DNA of 46,617 nucleotides from Candidatus Zixiibacteriota bacterium (lineage in GTDB: Bacteria; Zixibacteria; MSB-5A5; GN15; PGXB01), in NCBI GenBank assembly GCA_900498245.1, contig LS998015.1, positions 526 through 47,142 on the forward strand, in the 5' to 3' direction. Shown here piece after piece: positions 1 through 8,329 of this stretch; position 1 is the first letter of the stretch, and each line of letters opens with the position of its first letter. The position numbers were made by a program, and so were the translations under genes. The notes beneath the pieces were generated by a model, which was not told the DNA's origin, did no database searches, and saw only the letters and a program-made list of their open reading frames with translations.

Positions 1-287
1 GTCGGGGTCCAGTCGAAGGTCCCCGTACCGTCGCCATTGTCGGTGAAGGTCGCACCCGTCGGAAGTGCCGAAGTTGCCAAAATCGGGATACTTTCAGCAT
101 CAGTCGCGCTGACGCCAAAATTGAGATTGGCACCTTCATCAACCGTCTGTGCTCCTATCGGATTTAATACCGGCGGTTGATTGGCCTGGGCTAATGCCAA
201 GGACGGAAGGCCGGCAATTATTATAGCGATCAAGAGGAATGTCGCCCTGGTTACGTTCCTGCTTCTTAATTTATGTTGCAGTTTCAT
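1..287 (-). CDS. Secreted Ig-like (putative-Ig/cadherin-like) protein, N-terminal part
   Basis: Only the first 95 codons lie in the window; the gene runs off the left edge. The ATG at 287 has an AGGAG ribosome site 8 bases upstream. The first ~33 residues form a signal peptide (basic start, hydrophobic TFLLIAIIIAGL core, Ala-rich end at ALAQA). The mature part begins NQPPVLNPIGAQTVDEG and continues through LNFGVSATDAES to FTDNGDGTGTFDWTP, the pattern of bacterial putative-Ig/cadherin-like repeats (PPVL..IG..TV.EG...F.V.A.D). It starts 11 bp after the stop of the neighbouring surface protein gene and is probably its operon partner. The rest of the architecture cannot be seen; by analogy with its neighbours, dockerin and sorting domains may follow. 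Confidence 0.8.
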   Translation of the reverse strand, partial: MKLQHKLRSRNVTRATFLLIAIIIAGLPSLALAQANQPPVLNPIGAQTVDEGANLNFGVSATDAESIPILATSALPTGATFTDNGDGTGTFDWTP

Positions 288-298
288 TTCCGCGTCTC

Positions 299-2803
299 CT
301 ATTTCACCAACAGCATCTTCTTGGTCTGGCTCTTACCGCCCACCTCCAGGCGATAGAAATAAATACCGGTGGCGACACCATGTCCGCCCTGATCGGTTCC
401 ATCCCATATGACCGTATGACGGCCCGGCACCATCGCTCCATCCACCAGGGTGCGCACCTGCTGACCGAGAATATTGTAAATTTTCAATTTGGCATTGTTG
501 GTTACCCCGCCGCCGGTTCCGGCGATATCGAATTCAATCGTGGTTGTCGGATTGAACGGGTTGGGGTAATTCTGGTAAAGCATAAACGTCGTGGGGACAA
601 TGGGCGGATTGGGATTATCCATCGGAATCTCAACCGCCCGGGCATTCGAGAGATAGGCCTTGGTGATTCGTATGGTCGTATTGTCATCCGCCTTTATCTG
701 TCGTTTGGTTTTCGCTTCGAGACGCACCACGTCGCTGGCGCCGGCGGGAATCAACATTGACGACATCTGCGTCTGGCGGCTGTATAAAACCATCCGTAGT
801 CTGCCCTTGTGGTCATCATTATATGCCAGAACAAGCGACTTGGCGGCTTCGGGCAATACCGGCGTGCCCAATTCCAAGGCATCGGGATCATAATCCACCT
901 GCAACTGCACCCCTGCCACCTGATCGGGAAATTCGCCGCGCACGTTCAAATTGGTCAATTGCCCCGATTCCAAATCGCCGTGCTCTATCTTCATAGTAGC
1001 GAATTGCCCGTTATAGTAATCGACAGGGGCCGGCGACGGGCTCATCGGCTGTCCGAGAATCATGTTGATAATTCCGACCAGGTCGACAACATTGACAACC
1101 GCGTCGAAATTGATATTAGCCGTGGCGAAGTTCCTAACCGGCAAGCCGAAATTGCCGATAATATAGGCCACCACGTTCACCAGATCGGCCACATTGATCA
1201 TTTTATCGAGGTTAACATCGCCGTAACGGTCAACCTGAACCAGGCCCGAATCGGTCACCAGAGCCAGTGACGCAATTTCCGGGTTCGGATCCACCGATTC
1301 CCAACCGTTGAAAAGCCGAACCGGATAGTCGCCGGCCGTGGCCGCGGAATCTATCGACATATAGGCCTTCAGGACCGCCGTCTTGGATATCGTATCGGCC
1401 GGCAATATCGGCTCGTTGGATAAACCGAACGTAAATACTCTTATCGAATCAGGATACGATCCTATATTTTCATAAACGACATATTCGGGAGTCCTGGTGG
1501 TCACGACAACTGAGTCTATTTGGGCAATTTCGCCCGGATATGACATATCGAACTGGATACCGTAAACCTCCGGCTGAGCCGAAATCAGATCTATCGGGAA
1601 TATGACCGGCGTCGCTCCCGGGACACCTCCGTTCGGGCGCGTCCCGGTTCCATAAGATGATGTCGAAAAGAGCCGATCTTTAAGAACCTTATTGACTGTA
1701 ATTGTAACATATTTAATTGTCGACACTGCCGCATTATCATCGGTGGCTTTAAAGCCCACCGGGAATGTCCCTTCCTGGGTAAATGACGGCGTGAACGAAA
1801 AAAGCCCGCTGGCGCTCTGCGTCCCCGGCGTGCTTGAAAACGTCGCATTGGAAGGCAAATTGACCGCTTCCAGCGTCACCACATCGCCGGCATCCACGTC
1901 GGTGGCCGCGATCGTAAAGGTCACCGTCTCACCCTGCATTATGCTATAGGTCGAAGGCACCGGATCGGTCACGACCGGAGCATGATTGCCGACCACATCG
2001 GGGCAGCAGGTGTCGCCGCAGATATGATATCCGGACGGGCAGGTTATCGTATCCGGGCAGCAACCCGTGGGGCAGGTATGAAATCCATCCGGGCAACCGG
2101 CTACAGCGGTATCGCAGGTAAAATATCCATATCCTAATATCCCTGTGGCGCGGGGATATACCGTTATAGTTCCATCCACGCTCGAAAACTGATTTTCACG
2201 AAATTCTGTCGAGCTGGTCGAGTTCTGAACCTGGACCAAATAGTGCTTGGTCTTGCTGACCGCAATCGTAGGTTTGACCTTGAACAGGAAGTACAAAATC
2301 CCCCCCACCGTATCCGCTTTAGCCGGTACAACACCGGCTCTGAAATATGGAAAGCAGGTAGTGTCCAAAGGAGGGAGCGGCGGCAGGAATTGTACAAATA
2401 TGGCATTTCTATTGGGATTATTCAGGCTTGAAGTATCTCTCGGAGCAAATATGCCCGGCAACTCCCTCCAATCAGCGGGGCTTGGCGCGCAACTGTCCAT
2501 CCCGGTGGACAGTAAACCGCGGCCGAATAGTTCCAGCGAGTCATAGACAATATTCGGACCTCCGCTTGATCCCTCAATCATATAGGGAGTCAATGCCGTG
2601 GTATCATAAGTGAAGCGGATAATAAAACCACCTACATCAGCCGGATTCTTGATTTGTACCGGGACTCTTGCTACCGAATCCGGAAGCGCCTTGAAATCAC
2701 CGACATCAATATAGTACGATGTATCGATCACTTGAGCGCCGGCGATTTCGCCCAGGGCAATAAGGATTGAAATTACTATCAATGGGATTTTATATGAACG
2801 CAT
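299..2803 (-). CDS. Surface protein: cohesin-like, Cys-rich, Ig-like, dockerin and T9SS-type sorting domains
   Basis: A secreted protein of about 834 residues, probably displayed on the cell surface. Order seen: signal peptide (MRSYKIPLIVISILIALGEI..AGA); cohesin-like beta domain (~25-215); a Cys-rich stretch (~225-275) in which CP-x-G-x-H-x-C-x3-CCPD recurs; an Ig/cadherin-like repeat (~278-375, starting NHAPVVTDPVPS); a second cohesin-like domain; a dockerin with two Ca-binding loops (GDVNLDKMINVADL and ANINFDAVVNVVDL, ~528-590); a further beta domain; and a C-terminal FlgD-like sorting domain (YQNYPNPFNPTT, then GIYFYRLE and KKMLLVK). The start at 2803 has GAGGTGG upstream and gives a normal signal peptide. 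An in-frame ATG at 2851 is possible but would bury the signal sequence. It lies 59 bp after the upstream gene, so 4851-2803-287 probably form one operon. Domain functions are by family resemblance; the ligand is unknown. Confidence 0.85.
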   Translation of the reverse strand: MRSYKIPLIVISILIALGEIAGAQVIDTSYYIDVGDFKALPDSVARVPVQIKNPADVGGFIIRFTYDTTALTPYMIEGSSGGPNIVYDSLELFGRGLLSTGMDSCAPSPADWRELPGIFAPRDTSSLNNPNRNAIFVQFLPPLPPLDTTCFPYFRAGVVPAKADTVGGILYFLFKVKPTIAVSKTKHYLVQVQNSTSSTEFRENQFSSVDGTITVYPRATGILGYGYFTCDTAVAGCPDGFHTCPTGCCPDTITCPSGYHICGDTCCPDVVGNHAPVVTDPVPSTYSIMQGETVTFTIAATDVDAGDVVTLEAVNLPSNATFSSTPGTQSASGLFSFTPSFTQEGTFPVGFKATDDNAAVSTIKYVTITVNKVLKDRLFSTSSYGTGTRPNGGVPGATPVIFPIDLISAQPEVYGIQFDMSYPGEIAQIDSVVVTTRTPEYVVYENIGSYPDSIRVFTFGLSNEPILPADTISKTAVLKAYMSIDSAATAGDYPVRLFNGWESVDPNPEIASLALVTDSGLVQVDRYGDVNLDKMINVADLVNVVAYIIGNFGLPVRNFATANINFDAVVNVVDLVGIINMILGQPMSPSPAPVDYYNGQFATMKIEHGDLESGQLTNLNVRGEFPDQVAGVQLQVDYDPDALELGTPVLPEAAKSLVLAYNDDHKGRLRMVLYSRQTQMSSMLIPAGASDVVRLEAKTKRQIKADDNTTIRITKAYLSNARAVEIPMDNPNPPIVPTTFMLYQNYPNPFNPTTTIEFDIAGTGGGVTNNAKLKIYNILGQQVRTLVDGAMVPGRHTVIWDGTDQGGHGVATGIYFYRLEVGGKSQTKKMLLVK

Positions 2804-2862
2804 TATCCACCTCAGGGATTTATGATTTGTTATCGTATTTAAAAAATCCATCTTACACACCT

Positions 2863-4851
2863 TTATTTTAAAAGAATCATTTTTTTCCGTGCCGTAAAAT
2901 CCGCCGCCTTGATCTGATAGAAGTAAATTCCGCTGGCGGCGCTGTTTCCTTTCTCATCTCTTCCGTCCCAAACCAGAGTATGATGCCCCGCCGGGAAAAC
3001 TCCGTCGGCCAGCACCTTTACATTGCGTCCAAGCAAATCATAAACCGTCAGTTCCACCCGCGCCGTCACCGGCAAGTCGAAACTGATATCAGTGGTCGGA
3101 TTGAAAGGATTCGGGAAATTTTGATATAATGAAAATCCCCTCGGCAGAATTTCTTCGGAACCGTCCCGGAAAACAATCGGCATCATCGTGCCGTCCGCCG
3201 ACGAGACCTGGATATCTTTGATCCTGGCTTCCGCACCCGTCACCTTGACTACTTCGTTGATTCCGGCCGGAAGGCGGTTCCCCTTGTCGCTGTAAATGAG
3301 AATACGGAGCAGGCTCCCTTCCCGGCGCCACTTGCACAGCATCCCCCGCGATTCCGGCGGTGCCTCCACCGTGATATTGTCATTCTCTGTTCCCTTCAAT
3401 TCCAGGGTCATTACGGCCGCCCCGATTTCTTCCGGGGAATCGAAGGCCACGCTGAATTCGTTCCGCTTGTCGCCGGACAAGAGCGCCACTTTCTCATGAT
3501 CGTAACGGGGCTTTAGTCCCGCGCTTAAATTTACTATCCGGTTGATAAGATAAACCAGGTCGGCGATCGAGGCCGGGAGCCCGTCCTGATTGACATCGGA
3601 ATTGGCCCGCTGCTCGTTATTCAGAGGACTGTTAACCGGGTTGATAAAATAATTCGTCAGGTATATGGCGTCCCCGATTTCGAACGCCAGACCGTTCAGG
3701 TTGATATCCCCCAGCGCGCTCTGGGTCACTTTCTTGATCGCGACAAATCCGTCGATATACTCGATCGCCGTCTGCTCTATTCGCGCGCCGGCCGTATCGG
3801 TCAGAGTGTTGTCGGTCCGATAAGCCAGATCCTCGAAAGCAAAATTTATCGGCACGGCAAATCCGGCAAAATTCAAATCTCGCGTGATATAGAAAGTTGC
3901 CGAAATAATCGGACCGTCGCCTGCCGCCAGTGGCGGCGTGACAATGCTGTTGGCAATGTCGGCGATTCCGACAACGTGCACATCTCCGGAGATGCCGCGC
4001 TCATTCAAATAATAATTGAAATATTCGAATCCGGCCGCTCGTGTTCCCGTCTTGGTCAAAGACGCCAGGCTCAGGGCCGATTGGTCGTAATTGATAAGCA
4101 AATCAAAGCCCCGGATCGGAACCAGGTTGGAAAGCCGGATATGCTCCGTAACCAGGTCGCCCGAATAACCCGAGACCGTATCTATCGTCAGGGCATATAT
4201 CACCGCCGGTGCTATATGGAAAGTCACCTGCACCGTGTCGGAAGCCCCATAAATGTCGCTCGCTATGAATCCGGCCGTGTATGATCCGGAATCGGCGAAA
4301 ACCGTCGCCCACGAAAACTGCGCCGGCTCGCCTGCTGTAAAAATCGATCCGGCCGGCTTGCCCGTCACGCTCCAGTTAAGAGCATCATGATCGGGATCGC
4401 TGGCCGATAGATTGAATGAAATTGGATTTCCCGCGACCGCCGAAATGACCGTCGGGGCGTCGATGAGCGGCCTTCTGTTGCTGTTTATGACATAGATATT
4501 GGCGGTCAACACCGTCGCCTGCGTTCCATCACCGGCCCAGAAGGATAGTGCAAATGGCGACCCCTCCGAAGACATCGGCCCGGCATAATCCGGCCGCCAT
4601 ATCAAACTCGCCGCGCCGTTACCGCTGTCGACGAAGATCGCTCCGGTCGGCTGACCGCTCACTCCCAGGGATATTTTATCATGGTCGATATCGGTGGCGG
4701 TTATATGCAGGCGGAGCGTTTGGCCTTCCGTAACATATTGATCTCCAACGGGAAGTATGGTCGGCGCACTATTGGCGTAAGCCACGGAGCCGTTGCCCGC
4801 CCAAGCGATGATTGCTATGATATATAATAACTTAGCAATTCTGATAAACAT
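2863..4851 (-). CDS. Surface protein: two Ig-like repeats, cohesin-like domain, dockerin, T9SS-type sorting domain
   Basis: About 662 residues. A signal peptide (MFIRIAKLLYIIAIIAWAGN..AYA) is followed by two cadherin/putative-Ig-like repeats (SAPTILPVGDQYVTEGQ and NRRPLIDAPTVISAVAG), a cohesin-like domain (~217-365, with GFDLLINYDQSALSL typical of the cohesin strand), a dockerin-like pair of loops (GDINLNGLAFEIGDAIYL and SDVNQDGLPASIADLVYL), a beta domain, and a C-terminal sorting domain (LYQNFPNPFNPTT, GIYFYQIK, KKMILLK). The start at 4851 is preceded by AGGGAT and gives a clean signal peptide; longer in-frame starts would place charged residues in front of it. Both a cohesin-like and a dockerin module sit on one chain, as in its neighbours. 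Role and partner are not known; extracellular assembly is inferred. Confidence 0.85.
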   Translation of the reverse strand: MFIRIAKLLYIIAIIAWAGNGSVAYANSAPTILPVGDQYVTEGQTLRLHITATDIDHDKISLGVSGQPTGAIFVDSGNGAASLIWRPDYAGPMSSEGSPFALSFWAGDGTQATVLTANIYVINSNRRPLIDAPTVISAVAGNPISFNLSASDPDHDALNWSVTGKPAGSIFTAGEPAQFSWATVFADSGSYTAGFIASDIYGASDTVQVTFHIAPAVIYALTIDTVSGYSGDLVTEHIRLSNLVPIRGFDLLINYDQSALSLASLTKTGTRAAGFEYFNYYLNERGISGDVHVVGIADIANSIVTPPLAAGDGPIISATFYITRDLNFAGFAVPINFAFEDLAYRTDNTLTDTAGARIEQTAIEYIDGFVAIKKVTQSALGDINLNGLAFEIGDAIYLTNYFINPVNSPLNNEQRANSDVNQDGLPASIADLVYLINRIVNLSAGLKPRYDHEKVALLSGDKRNEFSVAFDSPEEIGAAVMTLELKGTENDNITVEAPPESRGMLCKWRREGSLLRILIYSDKGNRLPAGINEVVKVTGAEARIKDIQVSSADGTMMPIVFRDGSEEILPRGFSLYQNFPNPFNPTTDISFDLPVTARVELTVYDLLGRNVKVLADGVFPAGHHTLVWDGRDEKGNSAASGIYFYQIKAADFTARKKMILLK

Positions 4852-5192
4852 AATATCCCTAATAACGGTTTTCACCGCTGACCATTTGAGCAATAAACAG
4901 ACCAACTTTGGCCTTATAAGCTCCATCTTCAACCGCCCCGTTCTCGTCAGGGCAGTTTTTCAAATTCCTCTCTATACCGGGCGGGGTCGGTCCAATTTCC
5001 TATTGGCCGGCATAGAGTTACTTCTTTTCTCTTCTCTCTCCCAGAACTTTAACTATGTTCAAACTTTGAACCCCTTAAAAAACAAAGAAGGATTATTTAT
5101 ATAGCAGGCGGGTAATTTTGATTCAATATTACCTCCTCTAACATATTGCTGCAATGGCTTGCAGTCCGTCAGAGAGGCGATCCTTGCCGACA

Positions 5193-5248
5193 AAATAAAA
5201 AAGCCCCTGTTATTCCATGAACTTGAACTGTTACATCCATTTGGGGCC
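5193..5248 (-). terminator. Probable intrinsic terminator with long loop
   Basis: On the minus strand GCCCC (5247-5243) pairs with GGGGC (5207-5203). The interior can form a second short helix (GTTCAT with ATG-T-AAC). A T-rich run TTTTTTATTT (5202-5193) follows directly. It lies downstream of the 5374-8037 gene and may be a second stop for its transcripts. Confidence 0.45.
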
Positions 5249-5327
5249 GTCACTCTTTCCTCTTTTCACCTAAAAAATCCATTCTTTATCAATCGTTCGG
5301 TTAGTCACTCCTTTGTTTAATTTTCTA

Positions 5328-5360
5328 TTTCCGAGGAGGGATAAAACCCTCCTCGGAAAA
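5328..5360 (-). terminator. Strong hairpin just after the 5374-8037 gene
   Basis: CCGAGGAGGG (5331-5340) and CCCTCCTCGG (5347-5356) form a perfect 10-bp stem with loop ATAAAA, extended by flanking T/A pairs. It begins about 14 bases after the stop codon. The run after the stem on the minus strand is mixed A/T rather than a clean T tract, so it may act as an RNA 3'-end stabiliser as much as a terminator. Confidence 0.6.
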
Positions 5361-5373
5361 ATCTGAAGTAAAA

Positions 5374-8037
5374 CTACTTCAACAGAGCCATCTTCTTCGT
5401 AGCCGAGAACTTGCCCGCTTCCGCTTTATAGAAGTAGACGCCGGAGGCCTGGTTAGAGGCATCCCAGTTCACGTTTACGATACCAGCTTCGCTATGACCG
5501 TCGAAGGAAGCTACCTTCTGGCCGACTACGTTGTAGATCGAAATGGTCCAGTTGGAAGCAACCGGGAGAGCCATCGAGATCGTCGTGGTCGGGTTGAACG
5601 GGTTAGGATAGTTGGTCAGGCTGAATGAAGTCGGCAGATTATCGATGCCGGTCTTGTAGGCCGAACCTTCGTAATTAGCGGCTTCCGCACGGAGAATCGT
5701 GCCGTTGGTGTTCAGAACATTGCCAGTGCAGGTCTGACCCTTGTCAAAGGAATAGACGAGAGCAACGGTGTTACCGTCGATCACGCCGGTCTTCAACTGC
5801 ATATTGGCAGCGCCGTCGGCAAGGCTGACATCAGCATGGCCGTTCATGACTACATACAGTGCGCCAAGTTCGACATCAGTGCTGAGTACCGAGCCGTTGC
5901 TGGTGAGGGTCATCGCGCCGGCATTCGGGTTCAACTTCGCATACGGCAGAGCATCGCCGACGATCACACGGATAAGATAAACCAGGTCGGCAACCGACAG
6001 CGTGGTTCCATCAGCGTTAACGTCGGTAGCGGCAATCTGACCTTCAATATTAACCGTGAAGGCCGCCAGGCCGCCGATGAAATAGTTGGTGAACACAACC
6101 GCGTCACCGATTTCGTTCGAGATACCGTTCAGGTTGACGTCACCGCGGGCGTCGATGTCGCCGCTGCAGATGATGTCCACACCGCCGTTGATGAAGTCAA
6201 CAAGGCGGAACGGCTGCTTCGCCAGAATGGCATAGGTCAAGCATGAATCCGGAGCGCCGACAAAAGTCGGGAACACTGAACCGCCGTCGGCAATGTTGTT
6301 CAAGCGAAGCGGATCGTCGAATTCATAAATCCCCGAATTCAACACGGTGATAACGTCATAGTCGTTCTCAGCCACCGGAATCGGAGGATTGCTTGCGCCA
6401 TAGCCCAGCGGGAAGCGCATGGCCAGGGTGTTGTCGCCGCAGTCGGTCCAGAAGAACCGAACCGGTACGAACATGCATTCCAAAGTCCGATCGTTGGAAA
6501 CGAGGAAGTCAAGCTGGAAGAGAATATGATCGGAAGGAATAACCTTGGAAACCGGGTGGTGATAACCGTCATTCTGGTCGGCAATCGCGATTACGCGGAC
6601 CAAACCAGTCGGGCAGCCATTGCCGCAGTTTCCGGTAGCGCCGAAGCGATAGGTCAGGTATTCGAATTCATTGGCGCCGGGAATCGCGAACAGGTCGCTC
6701 TTCACCACGTTCATCAGAGACAGAGCGGAAGCGTCATAGGCAATGAGGAAATCCCATCCCCAGACTTCCGCGTCGGCCGTGTTAAGATTGCCATAGACAT
6801 TCAACAGGGTGTGATGGCCCTGCAGGACGCCCTTACCGGTCAGCCCTTCGGCCTTTTCAATCTTAACATAGAAAGGATTGGTCAGAACCAGCGAGAACCT
6901 GCCCTGGCATTCGGCAAACAAACCGCCGCAGTCGGTGACTCTAACGGTGAAGTTATAGTCGCCGGCCGGGAGAGCGCCAGGAACAAAGGTCACTTTGCCG
7001 GTACCATCAACAGTGATCGCACCGGGAGCGTCGGACGCTTCAATCGACCAGGTCTTGGTATCGCCAGTGTTGATGTCGGCGGCAGTATACTGAATGAATC
7101 CGCCGCTGGTGCCAACAGTAATGTTGGGCTGGCAGGTAATCGTCGGGGCAGTGTTGCGGACGACGATATTGATAGTGCAGGTGTTAACCGCGCCACACGG
7201 ATTATTGGCATCGCCAATACCCACTACTACTGACAGTGACTGGTCAACATCGACGCAAGTGGCATTATAGGTCCACACGCCGGCATCAGTCACATCACCT
7301 ACGCCGGACATCTTGCAGAAATGAATTCCGCCAGGAGTTACATCCGGGTTCGGGACATCATGACCGGTGAAAGTATAGGTGAACGGAACGTTGAACTGCT
7401 GATCTAAGGTCAAACCGGGTGTGCAGTTATCGAACACCGGAGGCGGATCCGGCTGAACATTGACGGGCCAGCAGATCGGATCATAGGTCGGAACCGGGTC
7501 TTCAAACAGCCAGTCATAGGTCGGGTCGCTCGGAACGCCCTTCGCGATGCAAAGTTCACCAGGCGTACCGGGATCCGTAAGGGTTACGGTCACGCCCATG
7601 TGCAGGACCTGGAATTCCGTTCCGGTCGGATAGAGACCGGCATTGTTGGCCGCACCGCTGACGTTAAACAGGAACGGCAGATTGGCGGTGTGCGCGGGCT
7701 GATTAAACGTATTGAGATCCGCCCAGGTGGTGTAGAACAGATCCCACAACGCCTTAAAGGACGGAATAACCCAGGTGCTGGTGTCGGTGAAAGTAACCGG
7801 GTTGACAATACCTGTCCCGGTGAAAGTGAACGGGCTCGACCAGGCACCGCGCCACGCCGGCGGGGTGGTGTTGGTCGCGTAGATATCTACGAATACCGGC
7901 GCGCCTGAATTAATGGTCAGCGTGGAGCCGTCCATATATCCACCCGTCAGTTCGGTGCGGAAAGTCAAATCTGCGTTTGCTAGCCCAAAAGAAAGAAGCA
8001 ATAAGGATAAGACGAGAACTAAAACATTGCGTTTCAT
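5374..8037 (-). CDS. Large secreted protein with cohesin-like domain, dockerin and T9SS-type sorting domain
   Basis: A complete protein of 887 residues. The ATG at 8037 is preceded by AGGAG. A signal peptide (MKRNVLVLVLSLLLLSFGLANA) leads into an N-terminal beta domain that contains YDWLFEDPVP and ends near FDNCTPG. Two Ig-like stretches follow (~205-385), then a cohesin-like domain (~390-560, with GWDFLIAYDASALSL), a dockerin (~630-695; GDVNLNGISNEIGDAVVF and ATDVNADGTTLSVADLVYL), and the sorting domain (SLTNYPNPFNPTT, GVYFYKAE, KKMALLK). The N-terminal domain is shared with the gene at 33508-35121 (WLFEDPAP, FDNCAFGG), so the two are paralogues in that part. A long structured leader precedes it and a strong hairpin follows it, so it is probably transcribed alone. 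Function is not known beyond surface display. Confidence 0.88.
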   Translation of the reverse strand: MKRNVLVLVLSLLLLSFGLANADLTFRTELTGGYMDGSTLTINSGAPVFVDIYATNTTPPAWRGAWSSPFTFTGTGIVNPVTFTDTSTWVIPSFKALWDLFYTTWADLNTFNQPAHTANLPFLFNVSGAANNAGLYPTGTEFQVLHMGVTVTLTDPGTPGELCIAKGVPSDPTYDWLFEDPVPTYDPICWPVNVQPDPPPVFDNCTPGLTLDQQFNVPFTYTFTGHDVPNPDVTPGGIHFCKMSGVGDVTDAGVWTYNATCVDVDQSLSVVVGIGDANNPCGAVNTCTINIVVRNTAPTITCQPNITVGTSGGFIQYTAADINTGDTKTWSIEASDAPGAITVDGTGKVTFVPGALPAGDYNFTVRVTDCGGLFAECQGRFSLVLTNPFYVKIEKAEGLTGKGVLQGHHTLLNVYGNLNTADAEVWGWDFLIAYDASALSLMNVVKSDLFAIPGANEFEYLTYRFGATGNCGNGCPTGLVRVIAIADQNDGYHHPVSKVIPSDHILFQLDFLVSNDRTLECMFVPVRFFWTDCGDNTLAMRFPLGYGASNPPIPVAENDYDVITVLNSGIYEFDDPLRLNNIADGGSVFPTFVGAPDSCLTYAILAKQPFRLVDFINGGVDIICSGDIDARGDVNLNGISNEIGDAVVFTNYFIGGLAAFTVNIEGQIAATDVNADGTTLSVADLVYLIRVIVGDALPYAKLNPNAGAMTLTSNGSVLSTDVELGALYVVMNGHADVSLADGAANMQLKTGVIDGNTVALVYSFDKGQTCTGNVLNTNGTILRAEAANYEGSAYKTGIDNLPTSFSLTNYPNPFNPTTTISMALPVASNWTISIYNVVGQKVASFDGHSEAGIVNVNWDASNQASGVYFYKAEAGKFSATKKMALLK

Positions 8038-8329
8038 CTTGTGCTCCTATTTTGTTTCGTTAACAAATTCATCATCATTATAAGACTCTTTCTGAGTCTC
8101 TTAATAACCCCCCCTCGGGGTTCCCGAAACCATTCATGGTTCTTCGGCGAGAGCCACCAGGCCGAATGCCACTGATTCCGGAAGGATAAGAAAGTTCAGT
8201 TTGTTCTTTCTTCTGAGCGCGTGTTCTTCTAAAAATTACCTCTTAAAGTGTCACCTCCTTTCTTTTTCTAAAAGTTTTTCTTTTCTAAATCACCGTCTAT
8301 TTGAAACTCGTTAATTCTCCGTTACATCC
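8038..8329 (-). promoter_or_regulatory. Structured 5' leader of the 887-residue surface protein gene
   Basis: About 290 bases without a standard gene. Read on the minus strand it contains a very strong Shine-Dalgarno-like AAGGAGGTGA (8260-8251) that no start codon uses, and then a chain of hairpins: TTCGGC/GCCGAA (8066 and 8048 of the 8100s, i.e. 8166-8161 with 8148-8143), AACCA-TGAA-TGGTT (8141-8128), AACCCC/GGGGTT (8122-8106) and AGACTC/GAGTCT (8099-8083). The GCCGAA arm could pair either backwards with TTCGGC or forwards (CCGA with TCGG around the AACCA stem), so two folds exclude each other. No known riboswitch class was recognised. Confidence 0.45.

Larger units (their letters stand above)
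4852..5373. other. Gene-free stretch: two minus-strand terminator hairpins and a 5' leader
   Basis: No convincing gene is seen. It holds the terminator hairpins at 5328-5360 and 5193-5248 and, downstream of those on the minus strand, the leader of the 4851 gene. A strong Shine-Dalgarno-like GAGGAGGT (minus, 5132-5139) is followed 5 bases later by a TTG that would open only a nine-codon frame. Confidence 0.5.

Noticed and set aside
2803-2811. DnaA-box-like TTATCCACC
   Set aside because: Single 8-of-9 match that coincides with the ribosome site and start codon of a surface protein gene; no cluster.
4940-4965. Hammerhead-like core (CTGACGAGAAC) on the minus strand
   Set aside because: There is no stem II between CTGACGA and GAA, and the flanking helices do not form.
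5059-5253. Minus-strand open frame of 64 codons between surface protein genes
   Set aside because: Poor start context, overlaps the terminator hairpin and shows no protein-like pattern.
8251-8263. Match to the 3' end of 16S rRNA (TCACCTCCTTTCT)
   Set aside because: No rRNA sequence surrounds it; on the other strand it is simply a very strong Shine-Dalgarno-like motif.
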